Part shown: piece after piece, positions 35,920 to 45,870 of the stretch
How positions within the stretch are numbered: position 1 is the stretch's first letter
Layout of the letters: each line of letters opens with the position of its first letter
Assembly: GCF_003130705.1 (NCBI RefSeq)
Contig: NZ_CP021354.1
Location: 1,612,001-1,676,000 of the forward strand
DNA from: Rhodococcus oxybenzonivorans
GTDB taxonomy: Bacteria > Actinomycetota > Actinomycetes > Mycobacteriales > Mycobacteriaceae
DNA length: 64,000 nucleotides
Reading direction: 5' to 3'
The notes under the pieces: generated by a model
Seen by the model: only the letters and a program-made list of their open reading frames with translations
Databases searched by the model: none
What the model was told of the DNA's origin: nothing
Position numbers and translations under genes: made by a program

Positions 35920-36021
35920 ATGGGTTCAGTGATCAAGAAGCGACGTAAGCGCATGTCGAAGAAGAAGCACCGTAAGCTGCTTCGCCGCACCCGAGTGCAG
36001 CGCAGGAAACTCGGTAAGTAA
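35920..36021 (+). CDS. Ribosomal small-subunit protein bS22 (AURKAIP1/COX24 domain)
   Basis: A 33-residue, very basic peptide ([20 protein letters not shown]...), the actinobacterial bS22 found in mycobacterial 30S subunits and annotated as an AURKAIP1/COX24-domain protein. It is too short for most gene callers. A strong hairpin terminator follows 14 bp after the TAA. Position matches Rv0500B. The near-identity to the mycobacterial peptide makes the call secure. Confidence 0.93.
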
Positions 36022-36027
36022 AGAGAC

Positions 36028-36070
36028 ACGACGCGATGCCCGCCACCTCGAGTGGCGGGCATTTCGTCGT
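36028..36070 (+). terminator. Strong hairpin terminator after bS22
   Basis: A perfect 11-bp stem ATGCCCGCCAC (36036-36046) / GTGGCGGGCAT (36052-36062), loop CTCGA, flanked by a second stem ACGACG / CGTCGT and followed by a T-containing tail. One of the strongest hairpins in the window. Confidence 0.85.
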
Positions 36071-36177
36071 TTCGGACGGGTCGACTTCTGGGCGACCGAC
36101 CAAATGTCGTTGTGCGAAGCGCTATCCGCCCGCTGCACGTATCGTTGACCTCACTCGCTACGTGATCGGGGGTTCTA

Positions 36178-37260
36178 GTGGTTGTGAGTGACGATGGCAG
36201 CTCTGAGCGTACGGCGCCGCCGCGCGTCGCGCTGGTCACCGGCGCGAGCCGGTTCCTCGGGGGATACCTCGTCACCAGGCTGGCACAGAACCCGGATATC
36301 GAGCGGGTCATCGCGGTAGACGCGGTGTCGCCGAGCAAAGACATGCTGCGGCGAATGGGCCGCGCCGAGTTCGTGCGCGCCGACATCCGCAATCCGCTGA
36401 TCGGCAAAGTGATCCGCAACGCCGGGGTCGACACGGTAGTGCATGCCTCCACTCTGGCCCGACCGCCGAAAGCGGGCAGCCGGGCGGCGATGAAGGACAT
36501 GAACGTCATCGGCGCCATGCAATTGTTCGCGGTCTGCCAGAAGGCGCCCACGGTGCGGAAGGTGGTACTGCGCTCGGCGTCCGTCGTCTACGGCAGCACC
36601 GCCCAGGACCCGGCGAAGTTCACCGAGGAGATGAGCGCGCGCCGCCGCCCCGGCGGCGCCTACGCACGGGACTGCATCGAGATCGAGGGCTACCTGCGCG
36701 GCATGGGACGCCGGCGTCCCGACATCGCGGTGTCCATCCTGCGCCTCGCTCCGCTGGTCGGTCCCCGCCTCAACGCGACGGTCGCGCGGTACCTGACGTC
36801 GCCGCTGGTACCGACCATCCTGGGTCGCGACGCACGCCTGCAGGTACTGCACGAAGAGGACGCCCTCGCGGCTCTGGAACGCGCAACCGTGTCGGGTCCG
36901 GCCGGAACGTTCAATGTGGCAGGCGACGGTGTCGTCATGTTGTCGCAGGCGATCCGCCGGGCCGGACGTGTCGAGGTGCCGATGCCGTTCAGTCTGTTTC
37001 GCAACGTCGGCCGTGCGCTGATGGGGCCGGTCATGCGGTCGTATTCCAACGAGCAGCTCGAGTACTTCCACTTCGGTTGCGGACTGGACACCACGCGCAT
37101 GCGAACCGAACTATCCTTCGAGCCACGGTGGACCACGATGCAGGCGCTCGACGACTTCGCACGCGCCGCGGGGGTCACCGCCATCATCAAGAACGAATGG
37201 ATCGACGCAGCAGAGAACGCACTACTCGCTCTGACCGGTACGGCGAAAGGGGAGAGGTGA
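36178..37260 (+). CDS. NAD-dependent epimerase/dehydratase-like protein (Rv0501/GalE2-like)
   Basis: A 360-residue extended-SDR protein: NAD motif TGASRFLGGYL, acidic VDAVSPS, SVVYGS and the NVAGDG-type C-terminal domain. The Y-x-x-x-K catalytic motif is degenerate: Y162 is followed by ARDC, so the lysine is Cys166. It may bind NAD without normal epimerase chemistry. Position matches Rv0501 (galE2). It starts at GTG 36178 with GGGGG 5 nt upstream, and it couples to the acyltransferase (GTGA). Confidence 0.8.
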   Translation: MVVSDDGSSERTAPPRVALVTGASRFLGGYLVTRLAQNPDIERVIAVDAVSPSKDMLRRMGRAEFVRADIRNPLIGKVIRNAGVDTVVHASTLARPPKAGSRAAMKDMNVIGAMQLFAVCQKAPTVRKVVLRSASVVYGSTAQDPAKFTEEMSARRRPGGAYARDCIEIEGYLRGMGRRRPDIAVSILRLAPLVGPRLNATVARYLTSPLVPTILGRDARLQVLHEEDALAALERATVSGPAGTFNVAGDGVVMLSQAIRRAGRVEVPMPFSLFRNVGRALMGPVMRSYSNEQLEYFHFGCGLDTTRMRTELSFEPRWTTMQALDDFARAAGVTAIIKNEWIDAAENALLALTGTAKGER

Positions 37261-38282
37261 ACGAAGTGGCGAAGGTCATTCCGTTGCACGGTGCATCAAC
37301 CGCGCGCGGGGCTGCACTGGGACGTTCGAGGCGCGAGCAGAGCGAGAGCCGACATCCGTCCGCAATGCCCCCACCGGCCGTGATCAGCCCGCCGGAGCCC
37401 CAGCCCGACACCGGATCGTCGGCGGTCGACGCCGTCCGACGGGTCCTTGCCGATCAGATCGTCAACACCGCGGAGTTCGTGCGCCGCCGCCTGTCGGGCG
37501 ACTATCACGTCGACGACTTCGGCTACGACCCGCACTTCGCCGAGAATGTGTGGCTGCCGGTACTGCGGCCCCTGTTCGACAAGTGGTTCCGCGTCGAGGT
37601 CAGTGGTCTGGAGAACATTCCGTCGACCGGTGGTGCCCTGGTGGTAGCCAATCATGCCGGTGTCCTTCCCCTGGACGGCCTGATGACCTCGGTCGCCGTG
37701 CACGACCACCACCCCGCTCATCGGCCGCTGCGCATGTTGGCGGCCGATATTGCGTTCGAGATGCCCGTGGTCGGTGACCTCGCCCGTAAGGCCGGGCACA
37801 CCCTGGCGTGCAACCCCGACGCTGTTCGCCTGCTGCAAACCGGTCAGGTCGCGGCCGTGTTCCCCGAAGGCTTCAAAGGGATCGGCAAACCGTTCAGTGA
37901 GCGCTACAAGCTGCAGAGATTCGGTCGCGGTGGTTTCGTGTCCGCCGCCATGCGGACCGGGGCACCGATCATCCCGTGCTCGATCGTCGGTTCCGAGGAA
38001 ATTTATCCGAAGATCGGTGACCTCGGAACGCTCGCCCGCTTACTTGGCATGCCCTATTTCCCGGTGACACCACTCTTTCCGCATTTCGGGCCGCTCGGGC
38101 TGGTTCCGCTGCCGTCCAAGTGGTACATCGAGTTCGGCAAGCCCATCGTCACCGATACCTACGACGCGTCGGCCGCCGACGACCCCATGGAGCTGTTCGA
38201 GGTCACCGACCACGTTCGCGAGACCATCCAGCAGACGCTCTATCGGCTCCTCGCGAAGAGGCGCAACGTCTTCCTGGGCTGA
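37257..38282 (+). CDS. Lysophospholipid acyltransferase-like protein (Rv0502-like)
   Basis: A 341-residue 1-acylglycerol-3-phosphate acyltransferase-like protein. After a disordered 60-residue start, VVANHAGVLPLDGLMT is the HxxxxxxD block and FPEGFKGIGKPF the phosphate-binding block of the LPLAT fold. The H-to-D spacing is six residues, not the usual four. The N-terminus lacks a clear membrane helix. It is coupled to the epimerase-like gene by a GTGA overlap; GTG 37266 is the alternative start. It probably acylates a lipid or envelope intermediate. Confidence 0.8.
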   Translation: MNEVAKVIPLHGASTARGAALGRSRREQSESRHPSAMPPPAVISPPEPQPDTGSSAVDAVRRVLADQIVNTAEFVRRRLSGDYHVDDFGYDPHFAENVWLPVLRPLFDKWFRVEVSGLENIPSTGGALVVANHAGVLPLDGLMTSVAVHDHHPAHRPLRMLAADIAFEMPVVGDLARKAGHTLACNPDAVRLLQTGQVAAVFPEGFKGIGKPFSERYKLQRFGRGGFVSAAMRTGAPIIPCSIVGSEEIYPKIGDLGTLARLLGMPYFPVTPLFPHFGPLGLVPLPSKWYIEFGKPIVTDTYDASAADDPMELFEVTDHVRETIQQTLYRLLAKRRNVFLG

Positions 38283-38328
38283 CACCGACACGTCGTAGCC
38301 GGGGTCGATACGCGGCGCAGTGAAGGGT

Positions 38329-39312
38329 TCAGACCGCGTGCTCGCGGCGGCGGGCGACCGCGGCCGCCAGCGCGCCGCCGGCCGCGCCGAGCAGCAATGC
38401 GGTGGGAACGCCGATCTTGGCGGCCTTGCGGCCGGTGCGGAAGTCCCGGATCTCCCAGCCCCGGTTCTTGGCCAGCTCGCGCAGGTCGGTGTCCGGGTTG
38501 ATGGCGACGGCCGTGCCGACGAGCGAGAGCATGGGCACGTCGTTGTGGCTGTCCGAGTAGGCGGTGCAGCGTTTGAGGTTGAGGCCCTCGCGGACGGCCA
38601 GCGCACGCACCGCGTGGGCCTTGCCGAGGCCGTGCAGGATGTCGCCGACCAGACGTCCGGTGAACACGCCGTCCTCGCTTTCGGCGACGGTGCCGAGGGC
38701 CCCGGTCAGGCCCAGCCGCTTCGCGATCACCTGGGCCAGTTCCACGGGAGTGGCCGTCACCAGCCACACCTGTTGTCCGGCGTCGAGATGCATCTGCGCG
38801 AGTGCCCGGGTACCGGCCCAGATCTTGTCGGCGATTACCTCGTCGTAGATCTCCTCGCCGAGCCGGGCGAGTTCGGCGGTGGACCGACCGGCCACGAATG
38901 AGAGGGCCTTCTCCCGGCCGGAGGCGACGTCGACGCTGCTCTCCTTGCCGGTCACGCGGAACTTGATCTGCTTCCACGCGAAGTCCAGGAGGTCGGCGGA
39001 CTTCAAGTACTTCCTGGCGGCTAGTCCGCGGGCGAAGTGGATGATCGACGCACCCTGGACCATCGTATTGTCGACGTCGAAGAAGGCCGCGGCGGTCAGA
39101 TCCAGGGGGACCTGTGGCTCTTCGGTCTCTGGGCCGGCTTCGTGGAGGGCCAGCGCGGCGTCGGCACTGGCCTCGCCCGCAACGTTTGCACGTACCTCGG
39201 CCTCGCTCGGGCCCAGCGGATTCCTGAACTGCCGACGGCCCGGAAGGATCATCCCCGCCAGTCCTGAACCGAAACCCGAGCCGTTCGGTAGTGATCGCGC
39301 AGGCACTCGCAC
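38329..39312 (-). CDS. HAD-superfamily phosphatase (SerB1-like)
   Basis: A 327-residue HAD hydrolase. [13 protein letters not shown] holds the Asp nucleophile pair, VTATPVE is motif II and [11 protein letters not shown] motif IV. A C-terminal membrane helix ([22 protein letters not shown]) anchors it. SerB1-type proteins (Rv0505c here) are phosphoserine phosphatase-like or lysophosphatidate phosphatase-like; the N-terminal 70 residues are disordered. GTG 39312. It is convergent with the acyltransferase (46-bp gap). Confidence 0.83.
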   Translation of the reverse strand: MRVPARSLPNGSGFGSGLAGMILPGRRQFRNPLGPSEAEVRANVAGEASADAALALHEAGPETEEPQVPLDLTAAAFFDVDNTMVQGASIIHFARGLAARKYLKSADLLDFAWKQIKFRVTGKESSVDVASGREKALSFVAGRSTAELARLGEEIYDEVIADKIWAGTRALAQMHLDAGQQVWLVTATPVELAQVIAKRLGLTGALGTVAESEDGVFTGRLVGDILHGLGKAHAVRALAVREGLNLKRCTAYSDSHNDVPMLSLVGTAVAINPDTDLRELAKNRGWEIRDFRTGRKAAKIGVPTALLLGAAGGALAAAVARRREHAV

Positions 39313-39485
39313 CTCCCCTATCGCTGAAGCCTCTGGACGCAGCCTATCCCTCGGTTCCGACCCTGGGCGGGCGGATGGCTGCGTGCACCGAATCGTGTGA
39401 CGTTCATCTCCGAGCCGGGTGGCGTTACCGGCCCCGGAAACGGCACAGTGAGTCCCGCAGAGGTGGCGAAAGGAAAGTATCCGAC

Positions 39486-39746
39486 ATGAGTACCAGCGAA
39501 CACGTGGTGACGCTTCTCACGCGGGCGGGCTGCGGGGCGTGCACGCCGGCGCGCGAGCAGTTGCTGATTCTGTGCGAGGAGTTCGGGCTGGAACTGACGT
39601 GCATAGACGTCGACGAGGCGGCTTCCACGGACCCGGAACTGCGGGCGGAATTCGGTGATCGATTGCCGGTCGTCCTGCTCGACGGACGTGAGCACAGTTA
39701 CTGGGAGGTCGATGAAGAGCGCCTCCGATCGGATTTGCGCAAGTAA
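39486..39746 (+). CDS. Glutaredoxin-like (DUF836) thioredoxin-fold protein
   Basis: An 86-residue thioredoxin-fold protein with a redox CGAC ([15 protein letters not shown]) and the cis-Pro region RLPVVLLDG, typical of the DUF836/glutaredoxin-like group (Rv0508). Thiol-disulfide exchange is inferred. AAGGAAAG precedes the ATG at 39486. It is upstream of rex-hemACDB, where the Rex operator begins about 70 bp past its stop. Confidence 0.87.
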   Translation: MSTSEHVVTLLTRAGCGACTPAREQLLILCEEFGLELTCIDVDEAASTDPELRAEFGDRLPVVLLDGREHSYWEVDEERLRSDLRK

Positions 39747-39815
39747 GGCGACCCTAAAACTGCGAACTCCGGATGCTGTGCAGGTAGGAGTGCATGTCGC
39801 GTAGTCGCAGCGACT

Positions 39816-39833
39816 TTGTGCATGGGTTCACAA
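39816..39833. promoter_or_regulatory. Rex operator (ROP)
   Basis: TTGTG-N8-TTCACAA (39816-39833) fits the Rex consensus TTGTGAAN4TTCACAA but for the left AA pair, which reads CA. A half-site TGTGAAC (39847-39853) lies 14 bp on. It is 80 nt upstream of rex, consistent with autoregulation of rex-hemACD by NADH/NAD+ ratio. The motif is seen; binding is inferred from Streptomyces Rex. Confidence 0.65.
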
Positions 39834-39913
39834 GCAGTTACCGTGGTGTGAACAATTCCCCGGAGCATCGTGGAGAACGGCAGCGAATGCCGGTCGGACG
39901 AGGAGCCAACGAC

Positions 39914-40756
39914 GTGACCGAAACGCACCAGACGCATGGGTCTGTGGCCCATGGCGTCACGGGCGCAGTCGGTCCGTCCGCCGTCGAGTCACCAGCCCCC
40001 GGATCGCCGCTCCCCGAATCGCGGGACATCCCCCAGGCTACGGTCACGCGGCTGGCGACGTACCTGCGGGTCCTCGGAATGCTGGCGGACCGCGGCACGA
40101 TCATCGTCTCGAGTGAGGAACTCGCCGCCGCTTCCGGTGTGGGTTCGGCCAAGCTCCGCAAGGACCTGTCTTTCCTCGGCCCCAACGGGGTGCGGGGGGT
40201 CGGCTACGACGTGACGCGGCTGCGGGCACGCATCGAACGAGCACTCGGTCTGGACCGCGGGCACAAGGTCGTCCTCGTCGGTGTCGGAAACCTCGGCCAG
40301 GCCCTCGCCGGTTACGGCGGTTTCGGACGCCGCGGATTTTCGATGGTGGGTCTGTTCGACAGCGATCCGGACCGTGTCGGCACCCCGGTAGGCGACCTCG
40401 TGGTGCGCCACGTCGACGAACTCGAACAGGCCTGCGCCGAACTCGAAGCCACCATCGGCGTCATCTCGACTCCGGACGAGGCCGCGCAGGACGTGTGCGA
40501 CCGCCTCGTCGGCGCCGGGCTGCGGTGCATCCTCAGCTTTTCGCCGACCGCACTCGACGTCCCGGACCACGTCGAGATGCGCCGCGTCGACCTTGCGGTC
40601 GAGATGCAGGTCCTCTCGTTCAACAGCGCACGCAACACCGAGTCGGCTCCTGGCGCTCGGGCCGCGGACGTCGTACCCACGGCTCCGCGCGTGCGCATCG
40701 GACATTCGGCTGTCCCGTCCACCGCACCAAGAAACGGATCAGTGATCGCGCCGTGA
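39914..40756 (+). CDS. rex: Redox-sensing transcriptional repressor Rex
   Basis: A 280-residue NADH-sensing repressor. The N-terminal winged helix (about 38-95, [18 protein letters not shown] and [20 protein letters not shown]) is followed by a Rossmann domain with [13 protein letters not shown] and GLFDSDP. Rex leaves DNA when NADH is high. AGGAG 8 nt upstream of GTG 39914 sets the start; a longer ATG form begins at 39887. It is coupled to hemA by GTGA, the same order as Streptomyces rex-hemACD. A C-terminal disordered tail of about 45 residues is extra. Confidence 0.94.
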   Translation: MTETHQTHGSVAHGVTGAVGPSAVESPAPGSPLPESRDIPQATVTRLATYLRVLGMLADRGTIIVSSEELAAASGVGSAKLRKDLSFLGPNGVRGVGYDVTRLRARIERALGLDRGHKVVLVGVGNLGQALAGYGGFGRRGFSMVGLFDSDPDRVGTPVGDLVVRHVDELEQACAELEATIGVISTPDEAAQDVCDRLVGAGLRCILSFSPTALDVPDHVEMRRVDLAVEMQVLSFNSARNTESAPGARAADVVPTAPRVRIGHSAVPSTAPRNGSVIAP

Positions 40757-42174
40757 GTGTTCTGCTTGTCGGGGTCTCGCACCGGACGGCTCCCGTGCCG
40801 GTTCTCGAGCGGGTTGCTGTCACCGACACCGATCGACCGAAGCTGACGGACAAGCTTCTGGCGTCGACGCACATCTCGGAAGCGATGATCGTCTCGACCT
40901 GCAACCGGGTGGAGATCTACGCCGTCGTCGACGCGTTCCACGGTGCGCTCACCGAGGTCGGTGAACTTCTGGCGGATCATTCCGGGCTCGACCTCACCGA
41001 CCTGCACCGTCACGCCTATGTGCGGTACAGCGAGGCGGCTGCGGAGCACCTGTTCGCGGTGGCGAGCGGACTCGATTCAATGGTGATCGGCGAACAGCAG
41101 ATTCTCGGTCAGATCCGGACCGCCTACGCGTCCTCGGACGCCCAGCAGGCCGCCGGACGCACGTTGCACGAGCTCGCCCAGCAGGCGTTACGCGTGGGCA
41201 AGCGGGTTCACGCGGAGACGGGAATCGACTCGGCCGGCGCGTCGGTCGTCTCGGTGGCGCTCGACCGCGCCGCCGGCGTCATCGGCGCCGGTGGGCTCAG
41301 CGGCCGTACCGCAGTGGTCGTCGGTGCCGGCTCGATGGGCGGGCTCTCGGTCGCATACCTCACCCGTGCGGGCATCGGCCGAATTCTCGTCGTCAACCGC
41401 ACCGCGGAGCGGGCCGAGCACCTGGCCGACACGGCCCGGTCGGGCGGTGTCGAAGCGGAGGCGTTCGAGCTCGGTCACCTGCCCACGGCGATGGCGCAGG
41501 CGGATGTGCTCGTGACCTGTACCGGCGCGGTCGGTGCCGTCGTCACACTCGCGGATACGCACCGTGCGCTGGCTCAGCCCGACCGCGACCCCGAACGTCC
41601 ACTCGTCATCTGCGACCTCGGTCTGCCCCGCGACGTCGAGCACGCGGTCTCGGGACTGCCCGGGGTCACCGTGCTTGACATGGAGTCGCTGCAGCGCGAC
41701 CCCGCCGCAGGGGCGGCCGCATCGGATGCCGACGCCGCCCGGGCGATCGTGGCGAGTGAGCTCGCCCAGTATCTCGCCGGCCAGCGGCTGGCAGAGGTGA
41801 CGCCGACCGTCACCGCCCTGCGTCAGCGCGCCGCGGACGTCGTCGAAGCCGAGTTGCTGAGGCTCGATTCCCGGCTCCCCGGGCTCGACGACCCCGAGCG
41901 CGACGAGGTGGCACGCACCGTCCGCCGAGTGGTCGACAAGCTGCTGCACGCTCCGACAGTGCGGGTGAAACAGCTCGCGTCGGCGCCGGGTGGCGACTCG
42001 TACGCCGCCGCGCTACGCGAACTGTTCGAGCTGAGCCCCGGATCCGTCGAGGCGGTGGCAAAGCCGACCGACCTCGGTGCCATCGACATCACCGACGGAT
42101 TCATCGCGGGCCAGGACCCCCGTCTGCGCCGTTTCGTCGCGGGCGACAACCAAGGGAAGGAATCGCAGGCATGA
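40753..42174 (+). CDS. hemA: Glutamyl-tRNA reductase
   Basis: A 473-residue enzyme for the first committed C5 tetrapyrrole step, reducing Glu-tRNA to glutamate-1-semialdehyde. The catalytic Cys is in [21 protein letters not shown], the NADPH motif [10 protein letters not shown] and the C-terminal dimer helix are in order. GTG 40753 overlaps the rex stop, and its own stop overlaps hemC (ATGA). This coupling ties heme supply to the NADH sensor. It matches Rv0509. Confidence 0.97.
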   Translation: MSVLLVGVSHRTAPVPVLERVAVTDTDRPKLTDKLLASTHISEAMIVSTCNRVEIYAVVDAFHGALTEVGELLADHSGLDLTDLHRHAYVRYSEAAAEHLFAVASGLDSMVIGEQQILGQIRTAYASSDAQQAAGRTLHELAQQALRVGKRVHAETGIDSAGASVVSVALDRAAGVIGAGGLSGRTAVVVGAGSMGGLSVAYLTRAGIGRILVVNRTAERAEHLADTARSGGVEAEAFELGHLPTAMAQADVLVTCTGAVGAVVTLADTHRALAQPDRDPERPLVICDLGLPRDVEHAVSGLPGVTVLDMESLQRDPAAGAAASDADAARAIVASELAQYLAGQRLAEVTPTVTALRQRAADVVEAELLRLDSRLPGLDDPERDEVARTVRRVVDKLLHAPTVRVKQLASAPGGDSYAAALRELFELSPGSVEAVAKPTDLGAIDITDGFIAGQDPRLRRFVAGDNQGKESQA

Positions 42175-43136
42175 GCGCCGTCGGCACCCGCACCCTGCGG
42201 ATCGGTACCCGTGGAAGCGAACTCGCCACCACCCAGGCCGGCACCGTGCGTGACGCACTGATCTCCGCCGGACACGAAGCCGAACTCGTCATCATCAAGA
42301 CCAAGGGCGATCAGTCCATGGAGTCGGTGGAGAAGATCGGGGTCGGTGTCTTCACCGCGGAACTTCGGGAAGCGCTGGTCGACGGCCGCGTCGACGTGGC
42401 TGTTCACTCGTACAAAGATCTGCCGACCGCCCGGGACGAACGGTTCACCATTGCCGCGATTCCGCCGCGCGAGGACCCGCGTGATGCGCTGGTCGCCCGC
42501 GACGGACTCGTTCTCGGTGAACTTCCGGTCGGGTCGAAGGTCGGTACGTCGGCGCCGCGCCGCACCTCGCAACTGCGGGCACTCGGCCTCGGTCTCGACA
42601 TCCGCCCTCTGCGCGGCAACCTGCAGCGTCGGCTCGGCAAGGTGGAGTCGGGCGAGCTCGATGCCGTCATCCTGGCGCGGGCGGGGTTGGCGCGTATCGG
42701 CCGACTTGACCTGATCACCGAGTCCCTCGAACCCGTCCAGATGCTGCCTGCACCTGCCCAGGGTGCGTTGGCTGTGGAATGCCTGTCCGGCAACACCGCG
42801 CTCGTGTCGATCCTGGCCGAGCTCGACGACCCGAACAGCCGCGCCGCCGTCACCGCGGAACGTGCCCTCCTCGCCGAACTCGAGGCCGGATGCACCGCAC
42901 CTGTGGGAGCAATCGCGGAAGTCGTCGAATCACTCGACGACGACGGCCGCAGCTTCGACGAACTCTCCGTCCGGGGTTGCGCAGCAGCCATCGACGGTTC
43001 GGACGTCATACGCACGGGGGCAGTGGGCTCCCCGGACAACGCCGAAGAACTCGGCCGCTCGGTCGCACGGGAACTCCTCGAACTCGGGGCCCGTGAGCTG
43101 ATGAACGTCACCGAGGCCGGTGATGCCGATGTTTGA
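42171..43136 (+). CDS. hemC: Porphobilinogen deaminase
   Basis: A 321-residue enzyme that polymerises four porphobilinogens into hydroxymethylbilane. [26 protein letters not shown] and [14 protein letters not shown] mark the substrate site, and the dipyrromethane cofactor Cys is in [11 protein letters not shown]. The start overlaps hemA. A small GGCCGA/TCGGCC hairpin 9 bp after the stop separates it from hemD, but no strong terminator. Confidence 0.97.
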   Translation: MSAVGTRTLRIGTRGSELATTQAGTVRDALISAGHEAELVIIKTKGDQSMESVEKIGVGVFTAELREALVDGRVDVAVHSYKDLPTARDERFTIAAIPPREDPRDALVARDGLVLGELPVGSKVGTSAPRRTSQLRALGLGLDIRPLRGNLQRRLGKVESGELDAVILARAGLARIGRLDLITESLEPVQMLPAPAQGALAVECLSGNTALVSILAELDDPNSRAAVTAERALLAELEAGCTAPVGAIAEVVESLDDDGRSFDELSVRGCAAAIDGSDVIRTGAVGSPDNAEELGRSVARELLELGARELMNVTEAGDADV

Positions 43137-43211
43137 TGTGCGAAGGCCGACCGATCGGCCGGCCCGCCCCCTGTACCCATCTCGACACATGATCGCACTG
43201 GAGAATTACCG

Positions 43212-44777
43212 ATGAGCCGAGTCCGAAAGAACACCCCCGGACGGATCCTGTTCGTGGGATCCGGACCGGGCGATCCGGCCCTGCTCACTGTGCACGCACG
43301 GGACGTCCTTGCCGCAGCGACGCTGGCCTTCACCGACCCCGACGTCGACAAGGGCGTCACCGTCCTGGTCGGCACCGACCTGGGCGTCGACGCGGAAACC
43401 GGTGAGCCGCTCGCCGAGGTCCGCCCGGCTCTCGGTGAACCGGCCGAGGTCGCGAAGACCCTCGTGCACGAGGCCCGCAACGGCCACGACGTCGTCCGCC
43501 TCGTGTCCGGTGACCCGCTGACTACCGATTCGGTGATCGCCGAGGTCGCGGCAGTGGCGCGCACTCAGGTGCAGTTCGAGGTCCTGCCCGGACTCCCTGC
43601 CGCGTCCGCTGTGCCGTCGTACGCCGGCATGGCGCTGGGCTCGGGACACACCGAGGCCGACGTCCGCGGTGAGGTCGACTGGGCGGCGCTGGCCGCGGCG
43701 CCCGGACCGCTGGTGCTGCACGCCACGTCGGGGCACCTGGCCGAGACGGCGAGCGCGCTCGTCGAACACGGTCTTGCTCCGCAGACCCCGGCCGCGATCA
43801 CCGTTCGCGGCACCACCCGGCAGCAGCGCACGGTCGAGGCCACCCTCGCCACCCTCAACGAGGCCGGTTCCGAACTGGTCGGCTCCCTCGTGGTGACGGT
43901 CGGCAAGGTCGTGGCCCAGCGCAGCAAGATGTCGTGGTGGGAATCGCGTGCCCTGTACGGCTGGAAGGTCCTCGTGCCCCGCACGAAGGATCAGGCCGGG
44001 GAGATGAGCGACCGCCTGGTCACCCACGGCGCCATCCCGATCGAGGTGCCGACCATCGCCGTGGAGCCGCCCCGCAGTCCCGCCCAGATGGAACGTTCCG
44101 TCAAGGGCCTGGTCGACGGCCGCTACCAGTGGGTGGTGTTCACCTCCACCAACGCGGTGCGTGCGGTGTGGGAGAAGTTCGAGGAGTTCGGGCTCGACGC
44201 CCGCGCGTTCTCCGGTGTCAAGATCGCCTGCATCGGCGAGGCCACGGCCGCCAAGGTCCGGTCATTCGGGATCAACCCCGAACTCGTGCCGTCCGGTGAG
44301 CAGTCGAGCGAGGGCCTGCTGGCCGAGTTCGCTCCGTACGACGACGTGTTCGACCCCGTCAACCGGGTTCTGTTGCCCCGCGCCGACATTGCCACCGAAA
44401 CACTCGCCGAGGGTTTGCGTGAACGCGGCTGGGAAATCGACGATGTCACCGCCTACCGCACCGTCCGGGCCGCGCCGCCGCCGGCCGAGACCCGCGAGAT
44501 GATCAAGACCGGTGGGTTCGACGCGGTCTGCTTCACCTCGTCGTCGACGGTCCGCAATCTCGTCGGTATCGCGGGAAAGCCGCATGCACGGACCCTCGTG
44601 GCCTGCATCGGTCCCAAGACCGCGGAAACCGCAGTGGAGTTCGGACTTCGCGTGGACGTACAGCCGGAGACCGCTCAGGTCGGCCCGCTGGTGGAGGCTC
44701 TTGCCGAGCACGCCGCGCGACTGCGCGCCGAGGGTGCACTGCCCCCGCCGCGCAAGAAGTCCCGCGCCCGGCGATAG
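43212..44777 (+). CDS. hemD: Uroporphyrinogen-III C-methyltransferase / uroporphyrinogen-III synthase fusion
   Basis: A 521-residue two-domain enzyme. The N-terminal half (about 5-245) is a CobA/CysG-type SAM methyltransferase (LFVGSGPGDPALLTV, VVRLVSGDPLTTD); the C-terminal half (about 255-505) is a uroporphyrinogen-III synthase (KVLVPRTKDQAGEMS, VFTSTNAVRAVWE, CFTSSSTVRN). The fusion lets one protein make both uroporphyrinogen III and its methylated precorrin/sirohaem intermediate, as in other actinomycetes (Rv0511). It follows hemC with a 75-bp gap. Confidence 0.94.
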   Translation: MSRVRKNTPGRILFVGSGPGDPALLTVHARDVLAAATLAFTDPDVDKGVTVLVGTDLGVDAETGEPLAEVRPALGEPAEVAKTLVHEARNGHDVVRLVSGDPLTTDSVIAEVAAVARTQVQFEVLPGLPAASAVPSYAGMALGSGHTEADVRGEVDWAALAAAPGPLVLHATSGHLAETASALVEHGLAPQTPAAITVRGTTRQQRTVEATLATLNEAGSELVGSLVVTVGKVVAQRSKMSWWESRALYGWKVLVPRTKDQAGEMSDRLVTHGAIPIEVPTIAVEPPRSPAQMERSVKGLVDGRYQWVVFTSTNAVRAVWEKFEEFGLDARAFSGVKIACIGEATAAKVRSFGINPELVPSGEQSSEGLLAEFAPYDDVFDPVNRVLLPRADIATETLAEGLRERGWEIDDVTAYRTVRAAPPPAETREMIKTGGFDAVCFTSSSTVRNLVGIAGKPHARTLVACIGPKTAETAVEFGLRVDVQPETAQVGPLVEALAEHAARLRAEGALPPPRKKSRARR

Positions 44778-44786
44778 GCGCTACGC

Positions 44787-44834
44787 GCCTGTGAGTGGTT
44801 GAGGAGTCCAGGCACTCGTCAACCACTCACAGGC
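44787..44834. repeat. 48-bp imperfect palindrome between hemD and hemB
   Basis: A perfect 16-bp stem (44787-44802 / 44819-44834) with a 16-nt loop, the loop itself carrying GAGT/ACTC. The hairpin ends 6 bp before the hemB ribosome-binding site, so it could act as terminator, attenuator or a dispersed repetitive palindrome. Such palindromes recur in Rhodococcus genomes by my recollection only. Confidence 0.7.
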
Positions 44835-44855
44835 CCGACGAAGGAGGGCCCTTCC

Positions 44856-45833
44856 GTGTTCCCGACCCACCGGCCGCGGCGATTGCGCCGCACATCGGCG
44901 TTGCGCAGACTCGTCGCCGAGACTTCGCTCGAGCCACGACATCTGGTTCTGCCGATGTTCGTGGCGGACGGCATCGACGAGCCGCGCGAGATTTCGTCGA
45001 TGCCCGGTGTCTTCCAGCACACGCTCGCATCGCTGAGGTCGGCTGCCATCGAGGCTGTGGAGGCGGGTGTCGGTGGGCTGATGTTGTTCGGTGTGCCGCG
45101 TCCCGACGACAAGGACGCCGAGGGTTCCGGCGCCAGCGATCCGGAAGGCATCTTGAACCGTGGGTTGCGCTCCCTTGCAGAGGAACTCGGTGACGCGACC
45201 GTCATCATGGCGGACACGTGCCTGGACGAGTTCACGGCGCACGGTCACTGTGGGGTGCTGGACGACAACGGCGCGGTCGACAACGACCGGACGCTGCTCA
45301 GGTACGTGGACATGGCCGTCTCGCAGGCCGATGCCGGTGCCCACCTGCTCGGTCCGAGCGGGATGATGGACGGTCAGGTTGCCGCCATCCGGAAGGCGCT
45401 GGACGCCGCGGGTCACACCGAAGTCGGTCAGCTGGCGTACTCCGCGAAATACGCCTCCGCTTTCTACGGGCCGTTCCGTGAGGCTGTGGGCTCGTCCCTG
45501 CAGGGTGACCGGAGAACCTATCAGCAGGACTCGGCCAATCGGCGGGAGTCGCTGCGCGAAGTGGATCTCGATATCGAGGAAGGCGCCGACCTCGTCATGG
45601 TCAAGCCGGCGATGTCGTATCTGGACATTCTCCGCGACGTGGCGGACAGGTCACCGGTTCCCGTTGCGGCATACCAGATTTCGGGTGAGTACTCGATGAT
45701 CACGGCGGCTGCGCAGAACGGCTGGATCGATCGGGACGCCGCCATCCTCGAATCGCTGACGAGCATCCGGCGGGCGGGCGCCGACATCGTTCTCACCTAC
45801 TGGGCCACCGAAGCGGCGGGCTGGCTGGGATGA
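44856..45833 (+). CDS. hemB: Delta-aminolevulinic acid dehydratase (porphobilinogen synthase)
   Basis: A 325-residue enzyme that condenses two aminolevulinates to porphobilinogen. The Schiff-base lysines are in [14 protein letters not shown] and [11 protein letters not shown]. The metal loop reads [15 protein letters not shown]: the first and third Cys of the zinc-type loop are kept, while the middle one is Asp. AAGGAGGG precedes GTG 44856 by 7 nt. It ends the hemACDB set. Confidence 0.95.
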   Translation: MFPTHRPRRLRRTSALRRLVAETSLEPRHLVLPMFVADGIDEPREISSMPGVFQHTLASLRSAAIEAVEAGVGGLMLFGVPRPDDKDAEGSGASDPEGILNRGLRSLAEELGDATVIMADTCLDEFTAHGHCGVLDDNGAVDNDRTLLRYVDMAVSQADAGAHLLGPSGMMDGQVAAIRKALDAAGHTEVGQLAYSAKYASAFYGPFREAVGSSLQGDRRTYQQDSANRRESLREVDLDIEEGADLVMVKPAMSYLDILRDVADRSPVPVAAYQISGEYSMITAAAQNGWIDRDAAILESLTSIRRAGADIVLTYWATEAAGWLG

Positions 45834-45870
45834 ATGCGGCGCGGCGTCCGGTGACGGATACGGTGGTGCC

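Noticed and set aside
43145..43160. GGCCGA/TCGGCC hairpin after hemC as a terminator
   Set aside because: Only a 6-bp stem with no T-run, and hemD continues the same pathway; it is noted within the hemC entry instead.
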